A DNA stretch of 64,000 nt, taken from Cloeon dipterum (taxonomy: Eukaryota > Arthropoda > Insecta > Ephemeroptera > Baetidae). Below, one piece after another: positions 47,501-61,180 of this stretch (position 1 is the stretch's first letter; each line of letters begins with the position of its first letter). A program made the position numbers and the translations under genes. Below the pieces are notes generated by a model. It saw only the letters and a program-made list of their open reading frames with translations. It made no database searches and was not told the DNA's origin. The stretch is taken from NCBI RefSeq assembly GCF_949628265.1, contig NC_088787.1, forward strand, positions 14,436,501 through 14,500,500, read 5' to 3'.

Positions 47501-50500
47501 TTTGTGGTATTAACTATTAACCGAAATAAATATATTTAACTTTTATTTCTTGTATTTTAATAAGAATAATGTTTGGAGAGCCTGCAAAACTAATTTTTTA
47601 TGAAAATTCAATGCGCAAATCACCTCAATAACTGAAAAATCGAAAGAACCTTTTATTTCTTAAGCTTTTAACCCCGTTTTCTGACTGACTAACAAGATCA
47701 ATTCATTCGGAAACGGAACAAAAAACCACACTCTGACTCTCTGTTGGAGGTTAAAATGCCGAGCTTCACCCTCTATCAAGGAGCTGTCAGGTCGCTAAAG
47801 ACTTTGTGAAAAATGATCTATAAAGTTATCCACTTTCCTCAAAAGCTCGAGTTGCTCGGCCTCTAAGTTTCCACGTCTTGCCGTCAAATATGGTAATTAC
47901 ATGCGCAGTGAGGAGCGACGTTCGCCTTCTCCACACACAATATTTTCATGTATTTAAGAGGAACGGACCACCTAGCTGGTAATCAATGGGCTCGCCGAGA
48001 GGATGCTGCCTTGAGTGTGGATCACGTTGCCTCTGATTATGATGGGCCATGCCTTAAATAAACACAACCATTATTATTATTACCGATTATTGCTGCCTGC
48101 CAAGATGTATCCATTATAATTTACTGCTGCCCATAGTGTAAAAAAGCTAAATAGCTAGCCAGCTTCGCCTTATAGGGCGAGATCTTCTTTCCAGATAGAA
48201 GTCTCGATTGTAAAACACATCTTCCAATCTCTCAACGAACGTACTTTACTATGCACACACACCGTAGACGTTATTTCTCGCAAGTGCTGGAGAACATTTT
48301 AATTCAGCGCCGTTGTACAGGCCAATATGTTAAATTGGAGATGATTTGCTGCTGATGCAGGGCCAATCTGCACGTGAAGGAACTGGTTTTTGTTTCAGCG
48401 GAAATTGCAATTATCGAGGGTTTGCTCTGCTCAAGGCTGCAGGGATTGTTTCCTTGACATTAAGCGGTATCTAATAAACTGTTCCACACCAAATACATTT
48501 TTCTTTTCAATTTGCAGCGTGTTAAAACCAAACTCGCAATTGCACTACTTTCTTTTTGTTGTTAGCGTTCAAATTTCAAAATATTTAATGTTTCAGTTTG
48601 CATTCTTTGTGATTTCAGCGTTTGCAAGACGAAATAACAGTTTGAAATATGGAATCTGAACAAATTGAAGAGATACGGGTGCATTTCCCAACGCCAGGTT
48701 TCTACGCTTGCATTTGATTGCTCTTAATTGCCATTAATAGCAACGCAGGGCAATAATTCCCCCTATTATATAAATGAGAAGCTAACAAGCAGGCTCTTGG
48801 TTTCCAATTTATTAATCACGTCTCGACCCAAAGTGTCAAAAACGCGTCGTGTGGTTTAATAGAGTGAAATCGTTATAAACGAGCGAACCCTTGCCTTTTT
48901 GGCTTCGCAGCGCAACACAAGCGGGGGCCAGAAACAATAAAAAGGCCTGGGCGGTCATTACATCTAAGGCGATTATTAATTTGGCCCGACGGCAGGTGTT
49001 TTACGGCTAAATGAATTCCCGCTGCTTGCGGCTGGCCGGTGCCCAGTTAATCAAACACGCTGGCTGGCTGGATCTCTCGCGGCCCCGGCGCACTCACGAC
49101 GTGGGGCCGTTTCGAATTCTCGCCAGCCCGCCGCCGCCGGGTCTCATTCCCAACTGGCGTCAGCATCGGCAGCCAAGGATGCACCGACGAAAGATGATTC
49201 TCACAAGCCAGCCTGCGATAAATTAGAGGAAAAATGAATGGGCATTCTTATTACCGCGCACCACGGTGAAATTTTACACCCATGAGAGGCGAGCGAGCGG
49301 CGATTGTTGAAAAGTTAATCAACGTCGCTGCCGTGGCATTTTCCCTCCCAGATTTTTTTGCTGATGCATCTTTTGGGCAGCTCGCATTTTCTTTTTCCTC
49401 TCTGCGATCTTTTTTTTGGCAAACAGAACAAAGGAAATTTATATATTATTCAGCACATCAAGAGACACACACATACAAAATATTTCGAGGGGAGACAACG
49501 AATGCGGCTCGCACACACTCTCTAAAACACAAAGAATATTTATACACATTGAAAAGAAGCAACGCCGAGGCGGCTCTCATTTTTTTATGAGTCTTTTGTC
49601 TAGTTTCCAGCTTCGTGTGGGGTACGACGAGAAAAATGAAAGCCCTGCTGCATAAATTTCAACTCGAAATCGTGCATTAAAATCATCTTCTGCATTAAAA
49701 TCTCGGCGTCACCGATTCGTGCTTCCATCTGCATATTTTGTAAGTAAAATTATCAGCAATCATGAATTTGATAAGCAATAATAACTTAATACTTGGGTAT
49801 ATACAGTTGTAAATACATAAGTATGAGAAAGAAATAAATCAACACAAGGTAATTGAACAGAACTCGAAGAACATGAAATATACGCTCACAAATTTTTCGA
49901 GCTCTTGATCACAGTCCGGAAAAGACAGTATATGTTTTGTAAATTTCCCTAACGCAAACTTGTACAATTTATATAACATTGATTTTAAAAATGATGAATC
50001 TAAATTTCCATAACAAGTTTTACTGCACTCACATGGCTTCTAACCTTTCCATTTGCGCCAGAACAACTTTTGAAGTAAATTAAAGTATAAAAATATATAA
50101 GCCTCCATTGCATTAAAGAACTGAATTTTTTGCTTGCTGTCAACTTCATCAGAAATCCGCCAATTAAAAACTCTCCGATTCAAGTTTTCCATGAGAAACA
50201 AGCGTCTCAATTGACAACTCTGATTGGCACTTGGCATCCACATCCACGCCTGACTGACATCCAACCATAATCGAACCGTAAGGCAATTTCCTCACATGTA
50301 TGTAATGTATGAGAGTCGCAACGGTCTCGGAATGAATAAAAGACGCGGTGTGGCGTTGTTGAAACCGAATTCCTTTCACCCTTTCGTGATTTCTGGTTGC
50401 CTCCCATTCATCCTGCGGGTCACGCCCAGGAAGTGCGATCCTTCTCTGATCGATCAGGGCCGCCGATAAAACGTTGAATTATTCGTTCGGGCCGGCGCCG

Positions 50501-52060
50501 AACAAAAGTGTTGATTCGGTATCAGGTCGAGCCCACGGAATTAACGCCATCGCGACCAGCTTGAAACCCAATACTCACACTTTGCGCCGGGGCGTTCGTA
50601 TTTTATGTGTACATAGGCTGGCTGTGTGTGTTTCGAAGGCCCGTGTGTAATTATCCGGGCTGATTAATGGCTCGAGCATTAATCCACGATTTGTGAGGAC
50701 GCAGGTGTAAATGGGTGATAACGCGAAGGGGCGGAGTCGCATGAAAAATGACGCTCTCTCGGCTTTTCATTCTTTCCTCTCGCGTCTCGCGCTTCCTCCG
50801 CTGAACACATAGCGCCCACGGCTTCGCCAATTCGAGCCAGCCGTGCAAAATCCGATGCGAGACACGGGAAGCAGCACAAACCGACGTGCAAATTAGTGTG
50901 CGCCAGGATATTGGGAGCAGATGCTGTAAAAAAGTTGCACACTCACACATGTACACACTAAGCAGCGGCGAAAACAGCGGAGCATTAATTATAATATGAC
51001 TCTTTTCTTTCCAGTTGCAAGTAAACATATTCGTAGGTTTCTATTCAGGGCTTGGCAGCGAGATATTGTGGATATACTAGCGTAAATTACTGTTATTAGT
51101 GTTTTGAAAAAATATATCAGCCTAAATGACACCGATTTGGTCCATTCCAAATCTCGATTTTGTTTATGTAATGTTTTATAACAGTGCCAAGCACCTATTA
51201 ATGGTAGTTGCCTTGCAAAAATGTTGACAAAAATATTTTCCCACCCCGAATGATGAATTTATAATGACAATTTTTCACCAAAAACCTGTGAATTTGATGA
51301 GAAAATTCAGTGCCTAAAAATCAAGTAATCTTTGTGCTTCATTCAATAATTTTTGTTTACAGACAATAATAATGAATAACGAAATATTATCAGCACTGAG
51401 CATTACTTAACATCTACTAAAAGCGATATTTAAACCAAAATCACTCTGCAAAACAAATTTATCGCACTGAAAATAGTATAATTCGAATTAACATTTTATT
51501 CGTAAATATTGAAAATTTTAATAAAAATATTAGTTCTACTAACCTGTTGGATATAGAACGAAAAAAGTCAATTAATGCCATAGAGATTAACTTCAAATAG
51601 TAAAGACAATGGTCATTTAAATACTTTAATTGATAAAAACAGTCCGAAATCATATAAATTAGAGCCAAATCTCTTTTAGATATTTTACCGTAAAAATATG
51701 TCTCAATCTCCAACTTTCTACTCATAAATTACACGGTGGAATAAAGTATGACTATAAATGGAGTGATTTCGGTTAGCCTAACCCAATGGTAATTATGAAT
51801 AATATTGATTAAACATCAAAATAAGTTTGTACTTATTTCCATTAGGTGATTTAAGAAGTTATCTACCCTTATTTACTCCAACGATTGCATAGCATAATGC
51901 TAAAAAAGCTCTGTATAGTTATTTGGCACTTGAAGCCAGGTTTCTAATAAAACTTAAATTTTGCCACGCTATGTGATTCATAAAATAAGTAAAAAAAGAA
52001 CCATTTTTGCACCTGTGAAGAGGAGCTTTTATTAAATGCCACGCCATAAAGGCTCTTAAT
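44551..52060. other. Gene desert, middle part
   Basis: Islands of mixed composition lie at about 44600-45560, 46680-47220, 47930-48260, 48880-49680 and 50340-51000, separated by AT-rich DNA. Simple repeats include GCTCGCTCGCTTGCTCGCTT near 45122, CTCACTCACTCACTCACTCA near 45505, and a short CT tract near 46941. A small stem GAGATCTTCT/AGAAGTCTC lies near 48180. No coding or RNA gene is supported. Confidence 0.5.
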
Positions 52061-55000
52061 TATGTGCGCATGGGAAATGTCCGAGTATGGTAGTATAAAT
52101 GGCGATTTTATTGCGAGAAAATATAAATTAACAGCGCAACTTCATATATCTACGTGCAAATAAAAGTGTCGGCTTTATGAGCGTGCGTGGCGGTGAGTCG
52201 CGTCTCGCGTCTTGCGATGAGCACCGATTCTTTTTTGTCTGCGCTTCATGCATATTTAATACGTATCTAGATCAGCCATTAAAAAGAAACAATAAAACCG
52301 TTCATTAAATAACGATTCAGATATAGTATATGCACGATGTATTTATGTAGATTTATTAAAAGGAGGGAAATTTTACAACAAAAAGCGGCAGTGCCAGCGG
52401 GTGGTTGGAGTATTTTCGAGACGGCGATATTACACATCATAATACGAAAACCTGAAACACACCTCGCTCGGAAAACATATAGCCAGGCAATATTTTTCTC
52501 CGCTTTTAAAGTGGGTGGCACACACACCGCAGCAGCTTGACTGAAAGTGAATATACACAAACGCACATTCGCAGCCGCTCGGCGTTTTGTAATATTATCT
52601 GTCATCACTTTGCGAAATTATCCTCTCCTAAATTACATAATATATATTATGAGGCGAAACAACACACACACACAAGGCGCACTCCGGGAGATGCGCGAGA
52701 GGGTAATAAAATAGAAACCCACGGCTTTTCATTGTTGACGTGCCCGCCAGAGATGTAAAAATCGTTAAAATCTATAATAAAGCGACGGGCAGGAGGAAGC
52801 TATTAAAATTTGGCGAAGGCTGCAAACAAATTTAGCGATTATCCTGCGTTCAGTTGCTCTTCAAATGGCTCAATTTGCCCCTATCATCGATAACAGCCAC
52901 GCAGGAAAAGCTGAAAAGTGGAGTATTTTTTCTGCACCGTTTGCTTATCAATAAAATCCTACAATTTGTAATATATTCATGATTTGTTTGCCGGGCGTTT
53001 GAGCAGCTTAAGTTAAAAAAAATTGCTCTAATGACTTTGGGAACGAACCAATAAGAAAATTGCTACCCTAAAAGCATTTGATAATGAACATGTTGTGTAA
53101 AGCATCTAAATGTTAATCTCCATAAATATTTAGGTATTTTGTTTGTTGATGCTTTCAATAATTTTGTTCATTAATTTATGTTGCATTGCCTTGATAACAA
53201 GTTTATTTGTATTAACAATAATGCTTGGATGGTCCCCTGAAGAACTTATAATGAATCTTGTAGTGTCATTAATATAACTAAAACTGTTATCGTACATCTG
53301 CACAACATAAAAATATGTTTCAAAATTTCAAAACAGTAAAGAAATGGTAATTTGATCGCAATATTGTAAAACTGAGTAAAACAAGCATTGAAATTAACCG
53401 AACGGGGTACATACGCTGTTTATATTAACGCGCATTTGACCAACGGAAACATAAATTAAATGTTTGTCACGATTTTTACCATCAGTAACAGTTGTCACTT
53501 TACATGGAGAGGTCAATTATTTTCCTAAATACCAGACGAAATTGATTAAAACTGTGAAATGGTTATCTTTAGTTTTTCGATTCTTGAAAAAAATTGATTA
53601 TATTAAAAAAAATACTCACAACGTGTGAGAATAAATGTTGTAATATATGTTCTAGTTAGTTAGCATAATTATTTGACACCAACAACATGAAATTTACCAT
53701 ATTACGCAGTTGATTGAGTTGGAGAACACTTTCCGTATTTATCAGCTTGGAATAACGTAATACTACAATTTGAACAATTGAGCAAGTGAAATACATAAAC
53801 CCATCACAAAACTTCATCACAAAAGTGGCATTAAGAGTTGGAAACGTTTGTCTTTACACAAGGAAATGATAACCATGGAAAAGTCTAGTAAAAACATAGC
53901 GATCTTCAGAATTAAGAAGCGACCACTTCTTATTTGTCATTGCTGATGTGCTGTAAAATTAGGATGTGCATACATATATTGTCATGTAATCTATATTTTG
54001 CTTGCACAAAACCAATTAGCAGGATCAGCAGATGACGGCGTTTTGCCAGTGGGTGGGTGCAGAAAGCGCGCGGCCGCCATAAATCCAAAGTGTATCAGGA
54101 CACGTAATGATAGTAATAATGGGCAGCCACGGCACTCTCATTTCAGACAAAACGACCAATCCGGCCTGGCTGGCACGCTGACAAAACGGCAGATGATCCA
54201 CATTTCGCTCCATTGTTAAACAAGCAAATCGTGACCAAATTTGCAGCCACGTGCATATTAAGTCATATTACGATTTCGACGGCCGCAATTAGCCTGCGAT
54301 AACAATGCAAATTTGGCTTTACAACGCGCGGGGCTGCTTTTCCTCGAACCAACAGACGACCACCTATCACGCGCTTGGCATAAAATTATTATGTTATTCC
54401 AGTGTTTCCAGACCACGGGCGCGCTTTCCATCTGACTGTTTATGTATTTGTCTCTTTCATTGCTGCCCGGATTAATCTTCAATTAGCATAATTTATTATA
54501 GTCCGTGCGTGCCTTCTTCTCGCGTACACCTTGCCTTTTTAGTCGCTATAAAACTATAAAATTAATATGACTGCCTCGTTAGGAATATAATTATTCGACG
54601 CGAACACACACTCTCGGAATAAAAGAGACACAGGTCTCAAAAGCTGCTTTCAATTTGCGCTTAATTTATGGCTCTGACGCCGCTGTTCTCGTGTGGCCCA
54701 ATAAAATGATTAGAAGTTAATCCTTATTCGTTTAAATCCACTGCTATACAGAATAATGAATAATAGGTTGAATTTTCTTTAATCACGAAGTCGATTCCAG
54801 TTGCTTATACAACGTTACACTGCATTGCTTTAATCTCATTATTTTTTCCTGAAGGACGTGGAAGAGATGAAAGTTATTTCATATAGATAGATTATATTTA
54901 ACACAGCACAATGGCTTACAAATATGGAGTTATTTACCACTCTTTACGCACGAACGCTGGTAGCAGAGACATGATACTTTTTACAGACAAGAAAATGATG

Positions 55001-58000
55001 CATATCTACGAACACTTCATCGCAATTTACACATCTAAAAGAAAACTCTTATTGGTACACAAATGAGAAAATGGTAGCCATGGAAAGAATATCATGTTAA
55101 CATAGCTTTAACTTTGCAATTAGTTGTTTGTTAAATTATTTAAAATAGCTGAAGTAAGATAAAAATTAAGACTAATTGATTGTTTATTTAAAAATCTTGT
55201 TATAAACAAATTCGTCATATTGTGTTGCATTAGCGAGAGAATATTTTAGTTTTAAATCGTATAAAAAAGAGTCTTTTTGAAGGAGTTTATAAAAACCAGT
55301 ATTGTTTTCATTATTTTATTAAATCATGATGCTTTTTCTGAGGAAGCGGACTTGGCATTTCCTAAACTGTTTACGTCGTTTAAAGACAAATGAGGCCAAA
55401 ACACTTCATATATAATAAAAGAAATACAGTAATTAAACGTCAAGATCATGGCCATCGGAAAAAAATGTGAAATAATCAAATTTCACGACCAAAAACTCCC
55501 AAAATCAGGTTTTGACCAAAATTTTAAAATTTAACGTGGCTTGTCGATTTTAATTCTACTTGATTTCGACTCCTCTAAAGCCGTAATTTATCCAACTGTT
55601 TTTGAATTGTTCGTTAAGATGTCAACACTCAAGGCTGGTTGTTCAATATTATGATAGAGACGGACTTCGTTGCTTAAAAACTTCTTCTTTATTCTTCCGT
55701 TAAGTTCCAAAGTCTCAGTAACGCCCTATTTAATATGATATATGGTTTATTCCGAGAGAATAAGTCCATTTCTAGCATAATATTTGTGAATTATTAGGAA
55801 ACTTTCCCCCTGGTGGAAAAATCATAGTTTACAGCAGTGAGTTAGTGCTGACCACTTGATTGGGATACATTTAGATTTTTTATTCATTGAAAGCATTATT
55901 GAGTGAGTAATGATTTAATTTTTAGAAAAATAAACTGAATCGAAAAATATCTTTGAAATTTATAGCACACTGAAAGGATAGGTTTATGCTTAAACCATTT
56001 TTTGAGATTATTTAATTAAAAGGTAAAAATTATCTTACGTTATTAAAAAAGGCAATGCCATTTCATTAACGGCCAATTGGCCTGGAAGCTTTTTGGTGGA
56101 CACATCAAATTTCGACATCCGTGTGTGGGATAAAACTCATTGTCAGCTGGCAAGACGGATTCCCGATAAATGGATCGAAATTCGTTAATCCTTATCAGAC
56201 AGCAGCAGTGCAAAGATTTTGTTGAAATAACTGTCTATACAGTGTGTTGATCCCGATTCTCACTCAATCATGTTACAAATTTTGAATAGATCCATTCTCA
56301 ATACAATGCAACATTCCCATTGTAATAAACATTGCCTCCAGATCCAATAACGTGAAATTTGAACCGATACTATAAAGCTACAATTTCACGAGATAAATCA
56401 GACCAATTCCTTGGAAAAAAGTAGCTCGAACCACCCATTTTTCATTTTTACTGGATAGATACACAAACGCACACGCAGACTCACAAATAATCTGAAGAAT
56501 ATGGTGTGGAGCAGGCGGCGCGCGGTGTGTGCTCCGCTTGCGGAGAACATTGTTTGTTTTTGATACAATGAGGCATGAAAACCACACTCACGCTCTCTCG
56601 CATGCCCTTTATTATTGTTATTATCTGCTCCACCTCATTGTTAGTACAGACTCATTCCACGCCACTTGCTGCCTGGGTAACAATCAGGCAAAACGTTTCA
56701 TCATCACAGGCAGCCCATCATAATATAAAATTTCTGTACGGCGAGTGTGCCCCGTTGGATGAAACAACACCATCATATATCCGTGCAGGACTCTGTAACC
56801 GCTCATTTTGGTCGAGCCACCCAGAAAGTTGTGAGGCGGAAATGTGCACCACACGGAGTAATGACTTCATATTTTGCATCCTTGGGCGATTTTGTGTGAT
56901 ACCTGGCACGCCAATTATGCCACGCAGACCTAAAGCTCTTGCTTCAATGATCGTTTGCCAATAATTCCAGACAGTAATTTGGCAAGCAGCTCTATTTTAA
57001 GTGCTTCAGGGCCAGCATTGTTATTTGCATATCAATGAATATGTATTATCAAAAATAGAGAATAGGTGAAACTATTGCTTGCTCTAGGGCTGTGATATTT
57101 CGATTTTTTAGAAATTTTCTTGGAGTAAAACAGCGTATGTCTTTAATGGATGGTTTTGCATGGCTCAAATATGCATCACTATTAGTAGATGAACACTAAT
57201 TTACCACGAATTATAAGATTCGAGCTCATTTGATGCTCCCGTCAACAGGAAAGGAAACTCAATCGATTGATTAATAGACTGGTTTAGAAATTCGGACTTA
57301 AAGTTCGATTAGATTGGTAAAAAATTAATCCCACATAGCTTGTGCTAGACCTCTGAACCACGCATTTTGTGAATGGATGTTTGTAATTAATTGAATGGCC
57401 GTGGCCGAGCGTATTTTAATCCGTTCTGAATGATCACGAACGGGGAAGAAGAGCCGCACAAAAGATACAATTTTCATTCATGCTGCGGTCCAGTCAGGCA
57501 GCATCACGCTGATCGGAAATTATTTGTTTCAGGGCGCCTCTTTCTCTCCTCTTATTTTCCTGTTTGGGGCCGCACCTTGCTGCCTGCCCTTCATTAATTA
57601 TGCCTTGAAAGATATTATTACACGCGCTACGCTTCTCCGGAGCACTCGAAACTGGGTATTAATTTGTCACCGATGCAAATTTATGTTTGGCAGGCGCCTT
57701 ATTAATGGCTAATGAAACTGGCCAATAAATTACTATTTTCGCTCTGCTAATGGATGTTGGTGTTGAGCTGGGTGATTATGCTCTCTCGGAATATCGCTAA
57801 AATAGATCAGGTTTGCAGCAGGCCATTTATTTTTTTTCTTTAATATACGTGAAAAACACCATGCTGATGTGTTCGCAAGGATAACACGCTCATCTGCTTT
57901 TATATGTAAAAATGTTAATGATAGTGTTCCATTTACTAAGAGCAACAAGCAAAAATTAAATAAACGAAGTTGGGCTTATGTAAATTCATGGGTTTATTTT

Positions 58001-60500
58001 TAACTAAAAATTGACGTGCGGACATGTGATGATTGATAACAATAAACATGAAACTAGAGAAATATACAGCAGATACAAATTTTTACCTGGCTTTAAACGC
58101 TAGCACGAAAATTCGCCGTTTGTGTTAGCGGAATACCTCTTTAAATGGGAGTCTTGTCGCGTGATAAGCCAAAATTTGAATCACGCGTTCTGCGCCGTTT
58201 TTGTTCGCTGTGACATCTGCCAGGCAAAACACATCCTTTCATTCTGCTCTTTTATGCAAAGTCCATATCCATTGTTTGCCAAGCACCATGCTTGAAACCA
58301 CAAATTTCCTGTAATTTGAAATTATTTACACAAAAAGCTTCACGTCGAAGCTTGCGTGCGGCAACAGCACAACACAATTGAGACCACACTCATTATTAGG
58401 GAATCATTAAAAAGCGCAGTAGACACTATAACCGTCAAAAGTTGTTCCTATAACGTTTAATGCGACTTGGTCGGTAAAAAGAAACACTTTTTTTAAATTT
58501 AAACAGTGAAATTTTCCCAGTCAATAAATATTTTTTATGTTCCCGATACCGTGGACATTTAAAACGTTTCAAATTGCAAACTAGGGGAAATTTCATCAAA
58601 GAGACACTAATATAAAAATGTTAAATCGTGGTTTGAATTAACTAGGAGTGACCAGATGCAAATAAAAGATATTTTATAGTAAAATCAGATATAGATAATT
58701 TTGTTACCTTCGAGTTGTGTTCAGTTTATTCTTTATAGACTTAAATATTTTTTGTTCTCAAATGGCTTTTGAAAGTGAAAACACAAATGAATAAAAACCT
58801 CAAATGTAAAGCAAAATCTTATGATTTTTATATCTTTTCGTCATCATTTTATCTTTAATGTAGAAATTGTTATTCGTGAATTTCTACAATTCAGAATTTT
58901 GAGGTGGATTGAGTTTATTGTACATAAAAAATCAAATATCTCAACTAATATTTTCCATGATATTAGTTCAACTAGAAATCATTTGAGCACAGAGAACACA
59001 ATAAACAAGAGATTTTCTCCCCAATATCTAATATTAACCGCAAGTGCTATTAGATAAAATAGTGTTGGTCAGAATGAAAACAGCATTGGTGATTACTAAA
59101 ACTTTGGACGCAGCTAAAAAAAAACTCATCGGTGCGAGGATGCCGCGGAACAAGCAATTCACATAATTTCTTAATTTGAAGAGCTGATTGAGAAATTAGA
59201 GCTCTCTTGGCCGTTGGCAATGGTAGACCACAATTTTACAGCATCTCGGCGCGAGCTGGCGAATCGGGAGTAGCGCACCGCACTGCACACTCGCGAGAGC
59301 GAGCAGCCGAGCAGTTTTTATTATTTCTTTTCTCGCCACACCTCGGCTCAAAACAAACAAACAACAATGGCTGGCACGTTGTATTGCACCGCTCACAAGT
59401 AAGTTGAGGGGTCGCGCGTGATTCTGATCGCCGCCAGGATAACCTTTCTAAAGTGTGTGTATGTGCATCCTTTTTCTCGAAACAATCAAATTTGATTTTT
59501 TTACCAACCCATCGCGATGCAATTATAAGCCGAGGGCTAATTTATATTAATTGCACATCCAGAGATACACATTTCGGATTGGAAATTTTCGTCTCTCAAT
59601 GCGTCACTACGTACATAGTGGTCTTGTTTGCTTTGCTCAATTTGTGATACCATCATCTGGTGAAACGTGCGCCTGCTCTGGTTCTTTCTGGCTGACGCAC
59701 CTTGGCACAGGAATATGAGATGTGACCCCGCGACAACTCACGTTTTGCCTTAAAAATGGAGCGAAGCTGGCGCCAAATTGGCACTTAGTTGCTCTTTTTG
59801 TTTTAACATTGACGCGATCTACACTCTCAGCAAACATTAGTAAAAATATAATTTCAAACTGGTTTGTGTTATAATTTAAAATTTAGTATATTTTATCTAT
59901 AGTTTTATAATTTTGTATCTTAAATTTAAAATTATTTTTAGCAACATATCCAACACTAATTTAAAATGAAACTTTCATTTTTGTTTTAACAGTTTTATTT
60001 ATTTATTGTTTCATAGTGTGGTTATTTTAAATATAAATTATAGCACAAAATTGCAAAGAAATTTTAGAATTATCAGCTACATTGATATAATATACGACTT
60101 TATTTTGTTATTAACTTGTCTTATAAATTATACAAGCTTAGGTCATGCCACAGTGATTAATAGATAAGATTTGTATTAATCGTATGTATTAATAATAACA
60201 TGCAAAATAAGTATGTCAGCAAAAAGGAGCTTACAATAAGTTAACATCCTTAAATTTAATAAAACTTCCTTGGAACCAGAACTCCTAACTGTGTCATACA
60301 TTTATCGACAGAACAATTATCGCTTTTTAATAAGAAGTAGCTTGAGTGAGAGACTTTGGAGGTAAAAGATCTTGAAATAATTATTTGAAACTACAATGAG
60401 TCATAGTGAGACCCTTTAGTCTTCTCGACATCAAAGGAAAAAATAATCTCCTAACCAAAAATGCAAATCATCTGAATCATATATATAATACGTGGTAGAA
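52061..60500. other. Gene desert, right part
   Basis: Islands occur at about 52070-52890, 54000-54720, 56090-56250, 56500-57000, 57380-57720, 58080-58400 and 59190-59860. AT-rich DNA between them (for example 52980-53990, 54730-56080, 59860-60500) shows nothing recognisable. Weak partial matches to the dispersed repeat occur at about 55530-55610 and 58436-58530. Confidence 0.5.
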
Positions 60501-60537
60501 TCAACCCAACTGTCATTTTTGTCAGCATTTTCCTAGG

Positions 60538-60741
60538 ATGTGGAGGACAGTCGCGTCATCTTCAGGTTCCTTCCCACGGCCCCTGGTCGAAAATGCTGCC
60601 GCCGCACTGTTTAGGATCGCCTATTCTCGTCGTGCGTGTGTGAGAAATCAGGCAACAGACTTGCGTGACATTTTAACAAATGAAGTCGTCAAAAAATTCA
60701 GTGACACATCTGCTCAGACGATCGAAAACAAAGATTCCTGA
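60538..60741 (+). CDS. Candidate small protein with mitochondrial-type presequence
   Basis: A 67-codon ORF from ATG to TGA. Residues 1-38 (MWRTVASSSGSFPRPLVENA onward to RRACVRNQ) contain many Arg, Ser and Ala with a single acidic residue, as in mitochondrial targeting sequences. The remainder is polar and charged (DLRDILTNEVVKKF). A polypyrimidine tract and AG lie just before the ATG (acceptor-like TTTTCCTAG), suggesting a second exon with a non-coding first exon. An AATAAA follows about 100 nt after the stop. I do not recognise a family. It could also be chance in a non-coding island. Confidence 0.4.
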   Translation: MWRTVASSSGSFPRPLVENAAAALFRIAYSRRACVRNQATDLRDILTNEVVKKFSDTSAQTIENKDS

Positions 60742-60961
60742 GCATCCTTTCAGATCACGGTGTGAGATACTCCTTCCCTAGCATGCAGTGAAAAATTTAA
60801 TTAATGGATAAATGCCGATGGCTATGATAATTTAGGAATAAATGAATGAAATTAGTGATGTATGTTAAAACAAGGAAAAATAAATTTTATATCTGATTGT
60901 CCGGCCGTAGTTTGAAATAATTAAAATAGTTGAGGCAAAGGGGAAAAGCATTTAGAGCAAA

Positions 60962-61014
<53 letters not shown>

Positions 61015-61180
61015 TTTGTATGAATTACTCGAATTATAAATAAAAATAGGGGGTTTGAAATGTAAATAAAAAAGTGATTAATAAAAATTTCCCCATATTC
61101 ATTCAAACGGATTCCACGCAGAGTCATCATAAACTTTAGTGAAAACAAAAATTATGTTGAAAAGTTATCTATTTTAACCT
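60742..61180. other. AT-rich spacer with TA microsatellite
   Basis: Includes the possible 3' UTR of the small ORF and the TA tract. Nothing else was recognised. Confidence 0.5.
60965..61013. repeat. (TA)n microsatellite
   Basis: About 24 uninterrupted TA units. Confidence 0.97.

Noticed and set aside
48175-48215. Short hairpin GAGATCTTCT/AGAAGTCTC as a microRNA candidate
   Set aside because: The stem is about 10 bp, too short for a precursor, and matches no microRNA I know.
60921-61148. ORF with a Tyr-Ile repeat
   Set aside because: Translation of the TA microsatellite.
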